Source: Suillus spraguei (Eukaryota; Basidiomycota; Agaricomycetes; Boletales; Suillaceae). From it: DNA of 64,000 bases. Of the stretch, positions 1-10,823 are shown piece by piece. Positions within the stretch are counted from its first letter, which is position 1. The number at the start of each line of letters is the position of its first letter. Under the pieces are notes generated by a model. It worked only from the letters and a program-made list of their open reading frames with translations. It searched no databases and had not been told where the DNA came from. The stretch covers positions 62,001 to 126,000 of the forward strand of contig JABCPU010000149.1 in NCBI GenBank assembly GCA_016800925.1, in the 5' to 3' direction. Position numbers and translations under genes: made by a program.

Positions 1-4
1 TTGA

Positions 5-763
5 GGCGCTTTATCGGACTCAGGTCTAGCAAAACGCACGGTACTTGCTGCATGGCTTGCAGACCACTCCACCGCAACTCCCAAAAAGGCCGTTGGCGTG
101 ATGTCGATGGACCCAGGGCTCAGCACGCAGCTTCTTGATCTTTATCACTCGGTCTGCGATGCAGGCCACCTCGCATATGTATCATTCATCATTCAAATAG
201 TCGGCTCTCTCTACGGTATCGTGACGGTCTCGATCATTTGGGTAGATGATGCGCATCTCAGAGATCAAGCTTATGGCGTCCAGCTGCAGCAACAACTCGC
301 CGCGCTCACTATCAACCGCGGACTGTGGTCCATTGCAGCTCTTGGCGCATTCTTCCCGTGGTCATCTCTTCACGCTCTCTATTTGACGACGGCTATTGCT
401 GTTGCACTAGAATTTCTCTTCGCTGCAAGGGGATTCCTCATTGGCTGGCATATGAGCTTGCTTCCTGGTATCATCCGTTTCTTTGTTATCTTTTCGTGGC
501 TGCTTCCTAGCGCTGAGGCGCTGACGCTGATATTCGGTATGTTTTTGCGCTTTTCATTTGTTAGTTCTGCATTCACACGTACCCCAGGCCTTATCGCAAT
601 GAAGATGGAAGTTTCATTCATTTCTGCCAAGGTGATCATCTTCGGACTCCCGGCACTGTGGTTAATACTTGGGCCGTTGCTCATCATCGGAGCATCGTTG
701 GGGTCGCACTTTGGTATGCTGGATTGTCTTGTGTCCACTTCTAGCCTGTGCGCCACAGCTTGA
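5..763 (+). CDS. Multi-pass membrane protein of unknown family, possibly incomplete at the left edge
   Basis: The frame is open from position 5 through the ATG at 101 to the stop at 761-763, so the start could lie outside the window or at 101. The product is strongly hydrophobic, with about five likely membrane segments: around residues 25-47, then a long stretch from a Trp-rich segment to the middle, and a C-terminal Leu/Ile-rich helix. A 51-nt stretch from about 540 to 590 starts with GTATGT and ends with CCCCAG. It reads like an in-frame intron, which would remove 17 residues. No family was recognised. It is not obviously related to the DUF6533 gene at 51-52.6 kb. That a membrane protein is encoded here is fairly safe; the gene ends are not. 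Confidence 0.45.
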   Translation, partial: GALSDSGLAKRTVLAAWLADHSTATPKKAVGVMSMDPGLSTQLLDLYHSVCDAGHLAYVSFIIQIVGSLYGIVTVSIIWVDDAHLRDQAYGVQLQQQLAALTINRGLWSIAALGAFFPWSSLHALYLTTAIAVALEFLFAARGFLIGWHMSLLPGIIRFFVIFSWLLPSAEALTLIFGMFLRFSFVSSAFTRTPGLIAMKMEVSFISAKVIIFGLPALWLILGPLLIIGASLGSHFGMLDCLVSTSSLCATA

Positions 764-3700
764 GCGAACCGATATGCAATCAGGCGGATGTTGGAAGGAG
801 CAAGTGGATCTTGCCGTTTCTTATCCTATTTTACATATTGGTATGAGTTTTCTCAACAACTGCGTATATTTTCTCATCCACATCACGCAGTTTTTTGTTG
901 TTGAAGCACATGATATTCGTGCGACTCTTCTGTTTTCAGTCATCCCAGCGCTCAGTTTGCGAGAGGTTACAATCACATCACATCCCAGCCAAACGAATAG
1001 AGTGCATTGATACAGCGAGAAATATTGCAATCGCACATATCCGACTTGCATGCAGCCGCCCCGATTGGAGATTTATTCTCCAAACTCAGATGTACGCTTT
1101 CCACTTCAACAAATTCTTCTGTGAACCCCATCGTGCCCAGCCACCATGTGCAGGTCAATATGTATGAGCTCTTGCGCATTTTCTCTGCAACTTGTTTCTT
1201 CCTGGACCATATCACACGCATCTTAACACAACTTCTCATTGTAATGGCAATTGGATGACAATGTGTAGGTGTTCTTCCTGAAGAACGTCGAAACCATCGG
1301 ACAATAAAAAGGTAGGCGAGAATGGTTGCCAGTCAGGGTTAAAAGAGTCGACTTCGTCCTCTAGTCTATTGTCCAGAGGGAGGGAAACTTTCCAGAGATG
1401 TGAATGGCAGGTTAAACTTGAATATTGTATAGGAGCCGGAATGATGATGTTATAGGCCAATCAGCCTGTTAGGTAAGCCGTATCTTGGAGAATAACATGA
1501 AGGGCTGCTCGTAGTAGGCTCGTTCGGCAGTTGTGTGTGGCTATAATCACCTCCATTGCATTCGACTCAGATGCTGTGCGGTACAAATACATGAGCTAGA
1601 GTAGATAGCCATATATAGTACATAATCACAACAATTAGCATAATTCTGCCATCGATCATTCCATTATCATGTTTGACCTTGTAGCGTTCTTCATTTTCTT
1701 TCTTCCGATGTCAACGCTAAAACAACCTTCTCAAATTGGATGAAATACGACCCAACTTGCGCGATCTTTGATGAATTTGATGAATTTGTCCAATTATTTT
1801 AGTCCCTCTCGTATTTTCGTAAATAGGATTTATTGCCAATTCACTTAGATATCTTTCATAGCCACCAAAAAAATTGTCCATAATATGTTAACATAGTACA
1901 GACGAAATGGCGGAGATGATGAAACGCAGTACCTCCAGGCTAAAAATTCCCACTATGACCAGAAAGCCGAGTGTTCCCAAAGCCAAAGGACTCGAGCCCC
2001 ATCCAACCTCGCATTCACAAATGCGAGCCAATCACGGCCAAGCTCGACGTCGCAACCGTTCATATAGACAAATCGAAAGGTCTGTTGCGTATTGTACCAA
2101 TCAAATGCGCGCCCGATCAAAAGTGGACTCTACGGCCACACTGTGAACCTCACACTCAGATGCTGAGCCAATCAGAGCCAAAGTCGACCTTGCAATCGCT
2201 CAGACAGATGGGCCAAACCTAGTAGAATTCGTGACAGGTCTTTTGACTGTCAGAAGGTCTGTCAGGACTTGTACTAACCGTCAACGGTAGGAACGCGCGC
2301 CAGCCTAAAAGTGGACTCGATAGCCATATGACGATTGGTGACAGTACGCAGGACGTTACAATGATGCAGAAAAGACAGCGACACTGTACAACATTCGACA
2401 CAAATAACAGCAGCGATTAGGAGACATGAATACAAATCATATCAATGCAATATTTGCCATTCTGAATAGAACAACATGTTTAGGGCCGGACTTTGAAAAG
2501 ATAATAGTTGTTTCGAACATATCAATACTACGGCAGTACTAGCGGGAATAGATTTCATTTAATCGAGTTTACATCTCCTTTGTCTTACGAGTCTTATTGG
2601 TCAATACTTTCATGTTTCCATTCATAAAGCTTTTTACACGTATCCCGGTCCCGAGGTCTATCTCCGACGGTCTGTTCTTGTTCTTAGTTTGCACAATATT
2701 CAAATGTGATTTTTTCAGAACAGGTCCCCTCTGAGAAAATTCTTCTACTGGTTAATCCTCGCGCGCACGGCCTGCGCTTCTGCAAGGCAAAGTGAGACAA
2801 AATAGACCACGTGTAAAGTCAGTGCGCTGGTGGTGCACACTAGTAAAATCCCCGTACTTTCATAATGGACCAGCTACGGCACGTGACGTCCAACAGGCAC
2901 AGCCTTCGGGCGAAGGTGGCGTTCAAATCAGCTTGAGGTTACGTATACACTAGCACTGTCTGCACAAATATTGATAATTGTCAACCGTTGCCAGTCCACC
3001 GCGACAGTCTCGATACCGACCATAAGAGGAGCGAGGGCCATCGTATTCAAGTGTCATCACGTGCGACGGATCTTGGCAGTCTAATAGAGCTAGTTCGGTG
3101 AAGGCCCTTCTCCGAGCTGACCTTGCTGCTGCCTCCTGCTGCTGCGGAACAGACACAGGTACGATATCGATTTTTATGTTCCTTGAGCGGGGGGTATCTG
3201 TAATTAATAGTATACCGGATAAAAACATGGCTAGCTTTGTAAAACTTTCATGGTCATAGAAACTTACACGTGCTGGCTAGCCACGATACCCAGTTGGCTT
3301 GATAGGGGATTGAAGGACAACCCGCTCGGGCAATTCCCTAATAACAACCCAGATGTGACAGGTGAGTCATCTCGAGAGCACCCACGACTTCACGGAGGTA
3401 ACGTATCTCTTTACTTTGTCGGACCCCCAGAACAAGACTGTGTAATCCGATAACATGTACGATTTCAAACAGAACTGGTATTCTGCATCGTTTGTTATGC
3501 AGCGGCGGCAGAATAACCTGGAGCGTGGATATTGTAAGAGCTCGATATGGGATAATGCAAGGAAAGGCCCATGTGGTGACATACCAGAGTCCTCTTTGTA
3601 AGACCCAAATTTAGCACGGTTGAGCTGTGTACTAGATCACCCTTACGAAAAATTAAAATAATTCGAGGTACGCGAGCGAGGCGTCCGTGATGACGAGAAG

Positions 3701-4058
3701 TGTAGTGAATTGATAGCTCGGTCGTACGATCCAAGGTCTTGGTTTGAGTTTGAGACGATGAGCAAGTTTGGAGTGAAGTTGTTGGATAAAATGATGTGCA
3801 GGCTGTAGCACCGGCATATCATTTGTATCCTCCAACTCCTGGAATACTGCGATTGGGAGTGCTGGGCTGTGCACGGTCGTGCAGTACTGGAGCGCAGCAA
3901 CACTAACCGCTGCCGCGGGTGGAAAGACGTGGAATTACGACGAGTTCGGATTTAGTCAGCTTACGCGTTGTGCCGATTCGGCATCGGGTAATTCCGTGGG
4001 GGGTACTAGCAACACGCCTCCTCACAGATAACACTCGAACTCGACCACATCGACCAAT
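764..4058. other. Gene-poor stretch with weak local repeats
   Basis: No convincing gene was found in about 3.3 kb. Reading frames are short, lie on both strands and resemble no family. Around 2024-2205 two imperfect copies of a roughly 40-base motif occur about 140 bases apart (both begin GAGCCAATCA), and a fragment with AAAAGTGGACTC recurs at about 2118 and 2308. The 3' part (3900-4058) is presumably the promoter and 5' leader of the bZIP gene. Confidence 0.4.
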
Positions 4059-5960
4059 ATGTTGACCGATTCGATAACAACAACGCCGTCATTCTCATAC
4101 GATCCAACAGTAGATGACTTTTTCAACCTCGACGTACTGAACTCAGCTCCCTCAGCTTTCACAGCTTCATCATCATCTTCATCCCCACGCAGCCCCTTCA
4201 TTTTCTCAACCCCAAACGGCGCAGACGATGACTTCTTTGCCCAATTCTTAGACACTGATGAATTAACAAAGGGTCCATCCCTACCATCACTCTCAGTCCC
4301 TTCGTATGACTTTTTTGGCGCAACTGAAGGTGGCGCCAGTGCAAGTGGCTCAAGTCCTGAGAGCATCGACGCAAACACTCCCATGTTCGCAATAGACCCG
4401 CAACTAGTCGGAACCCCTGCTACTTCAAACGATAATTCGGATCAAGATTCTAACTCTGACCAAGAATTAGAACAAGAGCTTGCTCCGCCTAAACGTTCTC
4501 GCCGCGGTGCTGTCGCTTCTGGTGGCATCAAGAAGTCATATTCTCCTTCTGAGAAGGACTTGAACTCGGGCGCGGGAAAATCAAAGTCATCCAAGGATCC
4601 TGCTCCGCTCAAGATTCTTGAACCCGAGGACTGGCGCCCAAGTCCTGAAGAATACAAGAAGATGAGCAGCAGGGAGAAACGGCAACTCCGAAACAAGATC
4701 AGCGCGCGAAACTTCAGAGTAAGGCGAAAAGGTCGGTATTCCCTCTACATCTTCTTCCTTTCTTACTTAACCCTCACATCAGAATATATCACAACCCTCG
4801 AAGGCGACATCGCAGAACGCGACCGCCTAATCGACGCAATCCGCTCAGAACTCGGCAGCTCCCGCTCAGAAAACACTGCCCTCCGCCAGGAAATATCAGC
4901 CCTCAAGCGCTGCCTCCTCGAATCCCGCCATACTCCTGACCTTCCACCCCCAGCGGAACTCCAAACAGGCGCACCCCTCTCCCCACCCGGTTCACCTGTA
5001 CCCACACCCGTAACCGTCTCATCAACAACCCCACTCATCACCCCAAACACCCAAAAAGACCTTCCTACATCTCCACGTCTGGGTGCACGTCCGTTCTGGG
5101 GTGGATTTGGCGGTATGGGTGTTACACCTGTACATACGACGCTCATCCCGCCTGTCGGCGTCAAAGGCGTCCTCCAGGAGAACATCAATCCTACATTACA
5201 CCGCCCAAGCTCAATCGTCGAGAAAACGAATGGCCAACTCAATGGTCTTGGTATGGGCGTGGGATTGGGCATAGGCACATTCGATGCCTTTGCGGATACA
5301 AACCCGTTCACACTCAAGACCCTCGATGCGTATCGGATGCAATTGTGGGGGAAGATGGCTGCGCAGCATGCTCATGCCAACGGGAACTTCAATGCAAACA
5401 CACATGGGATGGGGTATACATCGCATGGATTGGCATCGGGCCTCAAACCTGCTTATTTCGCATCACCGCCTTCTTCGAAATCGCAAGGCCTCAGTGGGAA
5501 GAACGCGTACCCTTCACCTCCTCCGTCCCCTGCGTTCAAAGCAGCGCCGGTGCCTACGAGGGAACAGGCTGCGTTTGCTGCTATTGCATCGCAGACACTG
5601 CTCGGAAAGCTTGGGAGTGCATTTTGGGAGGCGTTTTCTGGGTCTGGTGCAGGTTCTGGTGTAGGTGGAAGTGGAAGTATGATGAGAAAGGAATGGGATG
5701 CGGACAAAGTGCGCAAGGTCCTCGACGGTCGGGCAGTTGTCCGAGTCGTCGATCTCGATGAGCCCGTCCCTAATAAATTTTCTCCTTCCTTAATGGTGCC
5801 TTCGAATACGATGGAAAGGAAGCCGTCGTTACCTCTGGGTAAGGCGGAGAAGTCACAGCCGAGTGGGACAGGGGCTGGACCGACTACATGTGCGTGCAGG
5901 GCGAATATGTGCGACATTTTGGAGGAGAGTATGAGGAGCTTGACGATTTCAAAGAAGTAG
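4059..5960 (+). CDS. bZIP transcription factor
   Basis: This is a nuclear DNA-binding protein of about 616 residues once a 51-nt intron (4732-4782, GTCGGT...ATCAG) is removed. The basic region starts at Asn212 and has the bZIP signature N-x7-R (Asn212, Arg220). Removing the intron joins RRK directly to EYITTLEG, gives the canonical N-x7-R-x9-L spacing and starts a coiled coil with Ile/Leu heptads (I, I, I, L, N, I, L). Ahead of it are an acidic, Ser-rich N-terminus (possible activation region) and a Lys/Arg-rich patch. After it comes a long Pro/Gly/Ser-rich tail ending in a small Cys-containing segment (CACRANMC). The intron is in frame and has no stop, so retained transcripts would still encode protein. 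The ATG at 4059 is the first in frame. The family is clear; the target genes cannot be told from sequence. Confidence 0.9.
   Translation: MLTDSITTTPSFSYDPTVDDFFNLDVLNSAPSAFTASSSSSSPRSPFIFSTPNGADDDFFAQFLDTDELTKGPSLPSLSVPSYDFFGATEGGASASGSSPESIDANTPMFAIDPQLVGTPATSNDNSDQDSNSDQELEQELAPPKRSRRGAVASGGIKKSYSPSEKDLNSGAGKSKSSKDPAPLKILEPEDWRPSPEEYKKMSSREKRQLRNKISARNFRVRRKGRYSLYIFFLSYLTLTSEYITTLEGDIAERDRLIDAIRSELGSSRSENTALRQEISALKRCLLESRHTPDLPPPAELQTGAPLSPPGSPVPTPVTVSSTTPLITPNTQKDLPTSPRLGARPFWGGFGGMGVTPVHTTLIPPVGVKGVLQENINPTLHRPSSIVEKTNGQLNGLGMGVGLGIGTFDAFADTNPFTLKTLDAYRMQLWGKMAAQHAHANGNFNANTHGMGYTSHGLASGLKPAYFASPPSSKSQGLSGKNAYPSPPPSPAFKAAPVPTREQAAFAAIASQTLLGKLGSAFWEAFSGSGAGSGVGGSGSMMRKEWDADKVRKVLDGRAVVRVVDLDEPVPNKFSPSLMVPSNTMERKPSLPLGKAEKSQPSGTGAGPTTCACRANMCDILEESMRSLTISKK
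4732..4782 (+). other. In-frame intron splitting the bZIP basic region from the leucine zipper
   Basis: This 51-nt GT-AG intron falls exactly between the DNA-contacting helix and the first zipper heptad. It has no stop codon, so retention would insert 17 mostly hydrophobic and aromatic residues and break the helix register. The splice is supported by restoration of the N-x7-R-x9-L spacing. Confidence 0.85.
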
Positions 5961-6816
5961 AAGCAGGCGGGTCTGGTTTCTGTCTTCATGCTCTATGTTC
6001 TCTCCTGATTCCTTCCATCGTCCACTGCGCTTCGCTCCCAGTCAAATGATGGTTTCCTTTCCTTATTGTTGAATTTGCAATGACAGCATCGCATCGGAAT
6101 ACTTTCCTCGTTCGCAATTCAATCCAACCCCCGCTCCACCTCCACTCTTTCGTTCTACGTCTTCAGTGGTTGATCATCAGATGACCTTCCTACTGCTGTG
6201 ATCGAATTTCGTTCCAACAGCTATTTCCGAACGTTCCCAGTCTCCAAACAACTGTTTCGTCCCAACGAATTGAATTGTTTGTCTCTCTCCCTGCGTCAGT
6301 TTTGTTTTATATATCTGCTGTGCGTGGATGCTCGTGATATCACGGTCCCTATCTTTCCCCCTACCGCTTCTTCATCTCCGTTTTGCGCTCTCCCCATTCT
6401 CCCGTTCGCACTCCCGATCGTATCGTGCATCCACCACCGCTACATACTTACATAGTCCGTCCAAATAGTAGTCTTTTATATAGCTTGTTTGTTCTTTTTT
6501 GTACATATGAGAATGGAATTGGAATATTATTATATTGGATCTGTAATTTCGCGTATTGGATCTCACTACAGTACTATGTATTACTGCTGTCGTGAAGCGT
6601 TAGGCTGCTTGTCGATGCATCCATATCGAAGTATGATTGGTGTGCTTATCACCATGAAGGTGCGGTGAGACGTCAGTGCCCCCGCCGTTAATTATGATTG
6701 ATACCACTGGTATACCTAAGATGTATGTACGTAATGGCAATCATCTAGGCCTGCTAAGGTATACAGCATACAATCTACATATGGAAGCGACTCGTTCCAA
6801 CTCGCACCACTTACGC
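5961..6816. other. 3' flank of the bZIP gene; no gene seen
   Basis: About 850 bases of pyrimidine-rich sequence follow the bZIP stop, with no recognisable gene on either strand. It probably contains the bZIP 3' UTR and, further right, the 3' flank of the degenerate minus-strand gene that ends near 6817. Confidence 0.4.
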
Positions 6817-7388
6817 TCAATACGAATCCCTACAACCCATCCACCACTGCGGTCCATGCCCAATCAACTGTGTCATGTAGTCCATCTGTCCCTGAACAGG
6901 ACGTTCTTCAAAGGAGTCTTCTTCATCCGAGCACACAGCAAGCACATGAATTGTGTCAATTTTGATGGCCAAAAGTTCTTCATCGGAGAGTCACCATCAT
7001 ACACAGCAATCCACTCTGGAGGCACAAAGCCACCCTTAAGATTGAAGCATAATTTTCGGTCCAAGGTGTTGATAGTGGTTAAATCCGCGATCAGTTCGTA
7101 TGCGCGCATCGTGGCCATGCACTTGTAGCCTATGTCATTGTGGTCGGGCAACTCTTCTGGACAGTGTTGCTCCGCAAACTGGATAAGCCATTCCCGAGAG
7201 ACACCATATCCGTAGAACTGGAGATGAGGCTGCCTTTCAGACGGACAAGTTTAAACGGTCGATATTTGGTGGAATTCCCGGTTTGCTGTGGTGTCACGAT
7301 CTTATGAACGTTGTGAAGAAATACTAGATGGTGGGAAAAAATATCTACCTTTAGTGTGTCAAACGATTTTGATAGGAGAGAAGACATG
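6817..7388 (-). pseudogene. Degenerate copy of the small two-exon gene at 9814-10390
   Basis: The first exon (MSSLLSKSFDTLK, from the ATG at 7388) and the GTAGAT donor match the intact copy at 9.8-10.4 kb. The second exon is broken at least twice. One base is missing near 7238, where the intact copy reads CGCCCGAAGAAGCAG and this one is a base shorter, and 13 bases are missing near 6999, just after the conserved PPEWIAVYDGD block. No splice choice repairs the first break, because a TAA lies just upstream in the alternative frame. The remaining peptide matches the intact copy over REWL, FAEQHCPEELP, MRAYE and PPEWIAVYDGD. It is best read as a dead duplicate. Confidence 0.75.
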
Positions 7389-9813
7389 AGACTCGGAGAG
7401 GTCAACTATGTCTGCCTAGTGAGCAGTGGTTCGTGCTGTTTGAACTTTATGGTTGGATTGAGGTCCTAGGTCAGTCTAGAGTGAGTTTTATATGTCCGTC
7501 ACAGTTTAACTGATACGATTAGCTAAGTGTGTTTTTTTAATGTCAAATTTCATCTCCTATGGAAAATTGTACTCTATGGAGGACAGTACTAGTACTATCT
7601 AGTCTGGGGGACCCCCGGTTTCCCCAACGCATCTCTGGGCGCGCGAATGCCCTGGTGTCAAGCGTACCCCCACCAGTCTGCCGCTCCCGCCAGCCGTTTT
7701 AGACGCACCGCCCTTTAAAGATGAGATGACTTTTGCAGAAGCAGAAACTATGGGTACAAGCTAGCGTATTTCATAACAGTAAAGCGTACTCGGTCGCTTT
7801 CGCGGGCAGGTACAGGAGTCGTTTTGGGTGCAGAAGGAAGGTTAATTTGATAGAGACCCAAGGGTGAGCGCTCAGCGGGGGGTCTCATGTTCCAGTTGAC
7901 GTGTCCAATGAGGGCTGAGAGAGCGCTGATGACTCCATGTAAACGAGTAGAAGGGGAGAGAGGTGGCACGGGCTGGGTATAAGCAGGGGTTTGGTATGGT
8001 TGGGGTGCAAAATCCACAGGCGAGGAGATCAGTCTGGCAGAGTGCGGGGGTAAGGACTTCACCGAGTACTGCTCTCAGTCTATTGGTTGCATTGACGAAA
8101 TCTACAAGATGGGAGGTGGCTACCGGGTCTGAGAGAAGGAATTGAATGGACGAGGCTTTTCTGCCTAGGGAGCTAAGTATGTTGCCATTACACAGCCTGT
8201 GCAGCGCGCTCATCCACAAGTGATTTTTCAAACAGTGGAACAACAATCGAAGTATAACTCGGTCCAGAGGTGCACAAGTAGATTATCCGTTGCCAATTGA
8301 TCATTGTCATGCTTGCCCTCACGAAGGTGGGCCGTCAGTGTTGATTATCAATACCTATGCGGCTCACCCTCTTGCTAGCTTGTTTCCCTACCATGTACTT
8401 TCGACATTCACTGGTCGATACTTGCCAATCCCCGTCGTATCATTTTCACCGTCCGTGCATGGCAAAGGCTTATTTTTCGTAGCATCTCTGGTAAGCTTTT
8501 CCTTACCTCCGAACAGGACAAACTCGACAATTATAACATGACTGACAACCGCTGAGTCTTGCCTACCTTTTTATTGTCTAATGTTTTCGATGTTTTCCCA
8601 CAGGCAGAACACCTGCATATTGTTATCTAATTGCCCCTACAGTACCAGATGAGTCGTGGTATTGAAAATTTCCAGCAGGTTGCGAACTGATAACAAGTTG
8701 CGGAAGTGTCCGTGTCGTCAATTTGAAACAAGATTCATGATGGGGAGTCTGCGGAAGGGCGAAGGCTTATGACATGATCCAGCAAGGCATGGAACGCGGA
8801 GAACAAATTTGCAACTAGGGCAGTTGTGTGCAAGTTCGATGTGTATGGCTGTCTGCTTTGGAGCCTTCATTGGGAAGGGAACATGCCAGTGAGTGATTTA
8901 TTGACTTCGAAAATGTAGATGGGACTTACTGTCGGCCATCGGCCATATAAATTGGAGGAAGTTTTACCATGGACGTCGCGACGGCCTCTCTGTTAACCCA
9001 AGTTCAATAGTGAGTCCACGCTTGCCTGAATGCACCAGGTCCTTCGATTCAGTCAAGTTCACTAGTGTTACAACTCGGACCCACTTACTCAAGCCTCGAG
9101 CAATAGTTAAGCACTGCCAAATTCATGGCCAATATATGGTCCTAGTAAATAACCTCCATGATAATTTATTTCTCCACCTGTTCTGTCTGATAGATTGCAG
9201 TCGCCTCAAGGTGAAAAAAATCACCATCGCTGTGTCGCTTCTGCATGCAAATACTTTCTACGTAGTAGCACCATTTGTTAAGGCTTCAAGACACCAATCA
9301 GTTGGCTTGGTCCGCGGTCTTGTATTCATGTTAAAAACTAATCTGAGTCCTGCCACCGACTGTACTGTCAAGGTAAATGTCATTTTTTTAGCTAGTGAAT
9401 CATGTCGCACGCTTCTTAGCGGAATGCTGATTTGTATTGATAGCACGCGTCACCCAACTACTTGCATCAATCATGCATGTTTGATTCATTGTGCTAAGTC
9501 GCATACGTAGCGGTATACCATGAGTTCGTGCACTGATCCATGATGCACCTAGCTTATATATAAGTAATACCTCATACAATTTATATACGAAAGCTAGAGG
9601 ATGTATTTCGTTCTAACTCTTCGCCACTTGCACTTTTTTTTTATTCATATTTATTGTCGTTTTAGGGTCGAAGACCCTATGTCGGACATAGCCCTTTACA
9701 CGAGGGGCTTGCTCCCGTTTCTATCTATCGTATGTATGTGTGTCCTTTTGTGTATGTATGGATGGTTGTACACGTACTCCGTCAGCTTGTTGTCGGGCGA
9801 AGGCCACTTGCAC
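7389..9813. other. Gene-poor stretch between the two related small genes
   Basis: No gene is recognised. Two overlapping minus-strand reading frames of about 104 and 124 codons (7748-8246) overlap out of frame, which suggests a broken relic, but neither matches a family I know. A plus-strand frame of 166 codons at 9010-9510 has no recognisable motif. About 9560-9800 is AT-rich with long T runs. Confidence 0.35.
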
Positions 9814-10390
9814 TTAATATACACTCCTACAACGCATCCACCACTGTGGTCCATACCCGACCAGCCTGGTGATGTAGTCCACCTGTTCTTGACTAGGACG
9901 CTCTTCAAAGGAGTCATCTTCATCCGAGCACACGCTGAGGACATAAACTGTCTGAATTTGAAATGCCAGAAGTTCTTCGTCGGAGAGCATGTCGTCGTAG
10001 TCACCGTCATACACAGCGATCCACTCGGGAGGTACCAAGCCACCCTTGGGATTGAAGCAAGTGACGGGGTCTAAATTGTTGATGCCTGTGAGATCTACAA
10101 GGTGTTCGTATGCTCGCATGATGGCATTGGTTTGATAGCATCTGGAATTGCGATCAGGCAATTCTTCTGGGCAGTGTTGCTCTGCAAATCGGACTAGCCA
10201 TTCACGGGAGATTGCATATCCGTAAAATTGGATATGAGGCTGCTTCTTCGGGCGGACAATTCTAATCCGTTGTTGTCTGATTGAATTCGGGGTCGAGATC
10301 TATGACCATCATGGTTTAGAAAGTAAATAAACGATGAGAGAGGGGTTCTACCTTCAGTGTATCAAACGACTTCGAGAGTAGAGAAGACAT
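9814..10390 (-). CDS. Small protein of unknown function, intact member of a three-copy family
   Basis: Two exons (10352-10390 and 9814-10299) flank a 52-nt intron and encode about 174 residues. Exon 1 gives MSSLLSKSFDTLK and the intron is phase 0. The protein has a basic segment (VRPKKQPH), an aromatic FYGYAISREWL motif, then PPEWIAVYDGD and an acidic stretch (DDMLSDEELL, CSDEDDSFEER) ahead of a Trp-containing C-terminus. It has no signal peptide and no membrane helix. I do not recognise the family. Its reality is supported by comparison with the decayed copies at 6.8-7.4 kb and 29.9-30.3 kb, which share exon 1, the donor site and the central motifs but are frameshifted. Only this copy is open throughout. 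Confidence 0.7.
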
Positions 10391-10823
10391 GTTGTTGATA
10401 AAGATGTAAGATGGTTAATAGTAATTGTCGCAATCGAGGGTGAGGTTGTCCAGTGTAAGGAGGCAGACTCAACTGAAGTTCGTGTTATTTATTTGGTTTG
10501 CAATTACGTACAGAGCCACACATGAGTTGTGGTTGTGGACAACCGTCTAATCATTCCTCCGATAAATATTAGTTTTAGATATCAGCTGCGAGCTGATCGT
10601 GTATTTTCAGCCGTGTGGACAATGGCCATTTACTGGTAGGTCACTTCTTCAAGTCCACTGAAAAATGATGAAATTTGCCTCGTGCGTGGACAATGCACGA
10701 ACCGGGGATCCAGATTCCACAGTGTCAAGTTATACAGAATAAATGGGCAGCACGGTATAAATACCTCACCTCATTCATGCAGGAGGGGAAACAACTCAAC
10801 CTTGCGTTTAAACCTGACAAGAA

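Noticed and set aside
4763..5317. Minus-strand frame of 184 codons inside the bZIP gene
   Set aside because: It is the antisense shadow of a GC-rich, Pro/Gly-coding region, with no family motif; the plus strand carries a clear bZIP.
5453..5989. Minus-strand frame of 178 codons
   Set aside because: Antisense to the 3' end of the bZIP coding region; no independent evidence.
9010..9510. Plus-strand frame of 166 codons
   Set aside because: No motif, no paralogue, odd composition and no plausible splice partners; probably chance.
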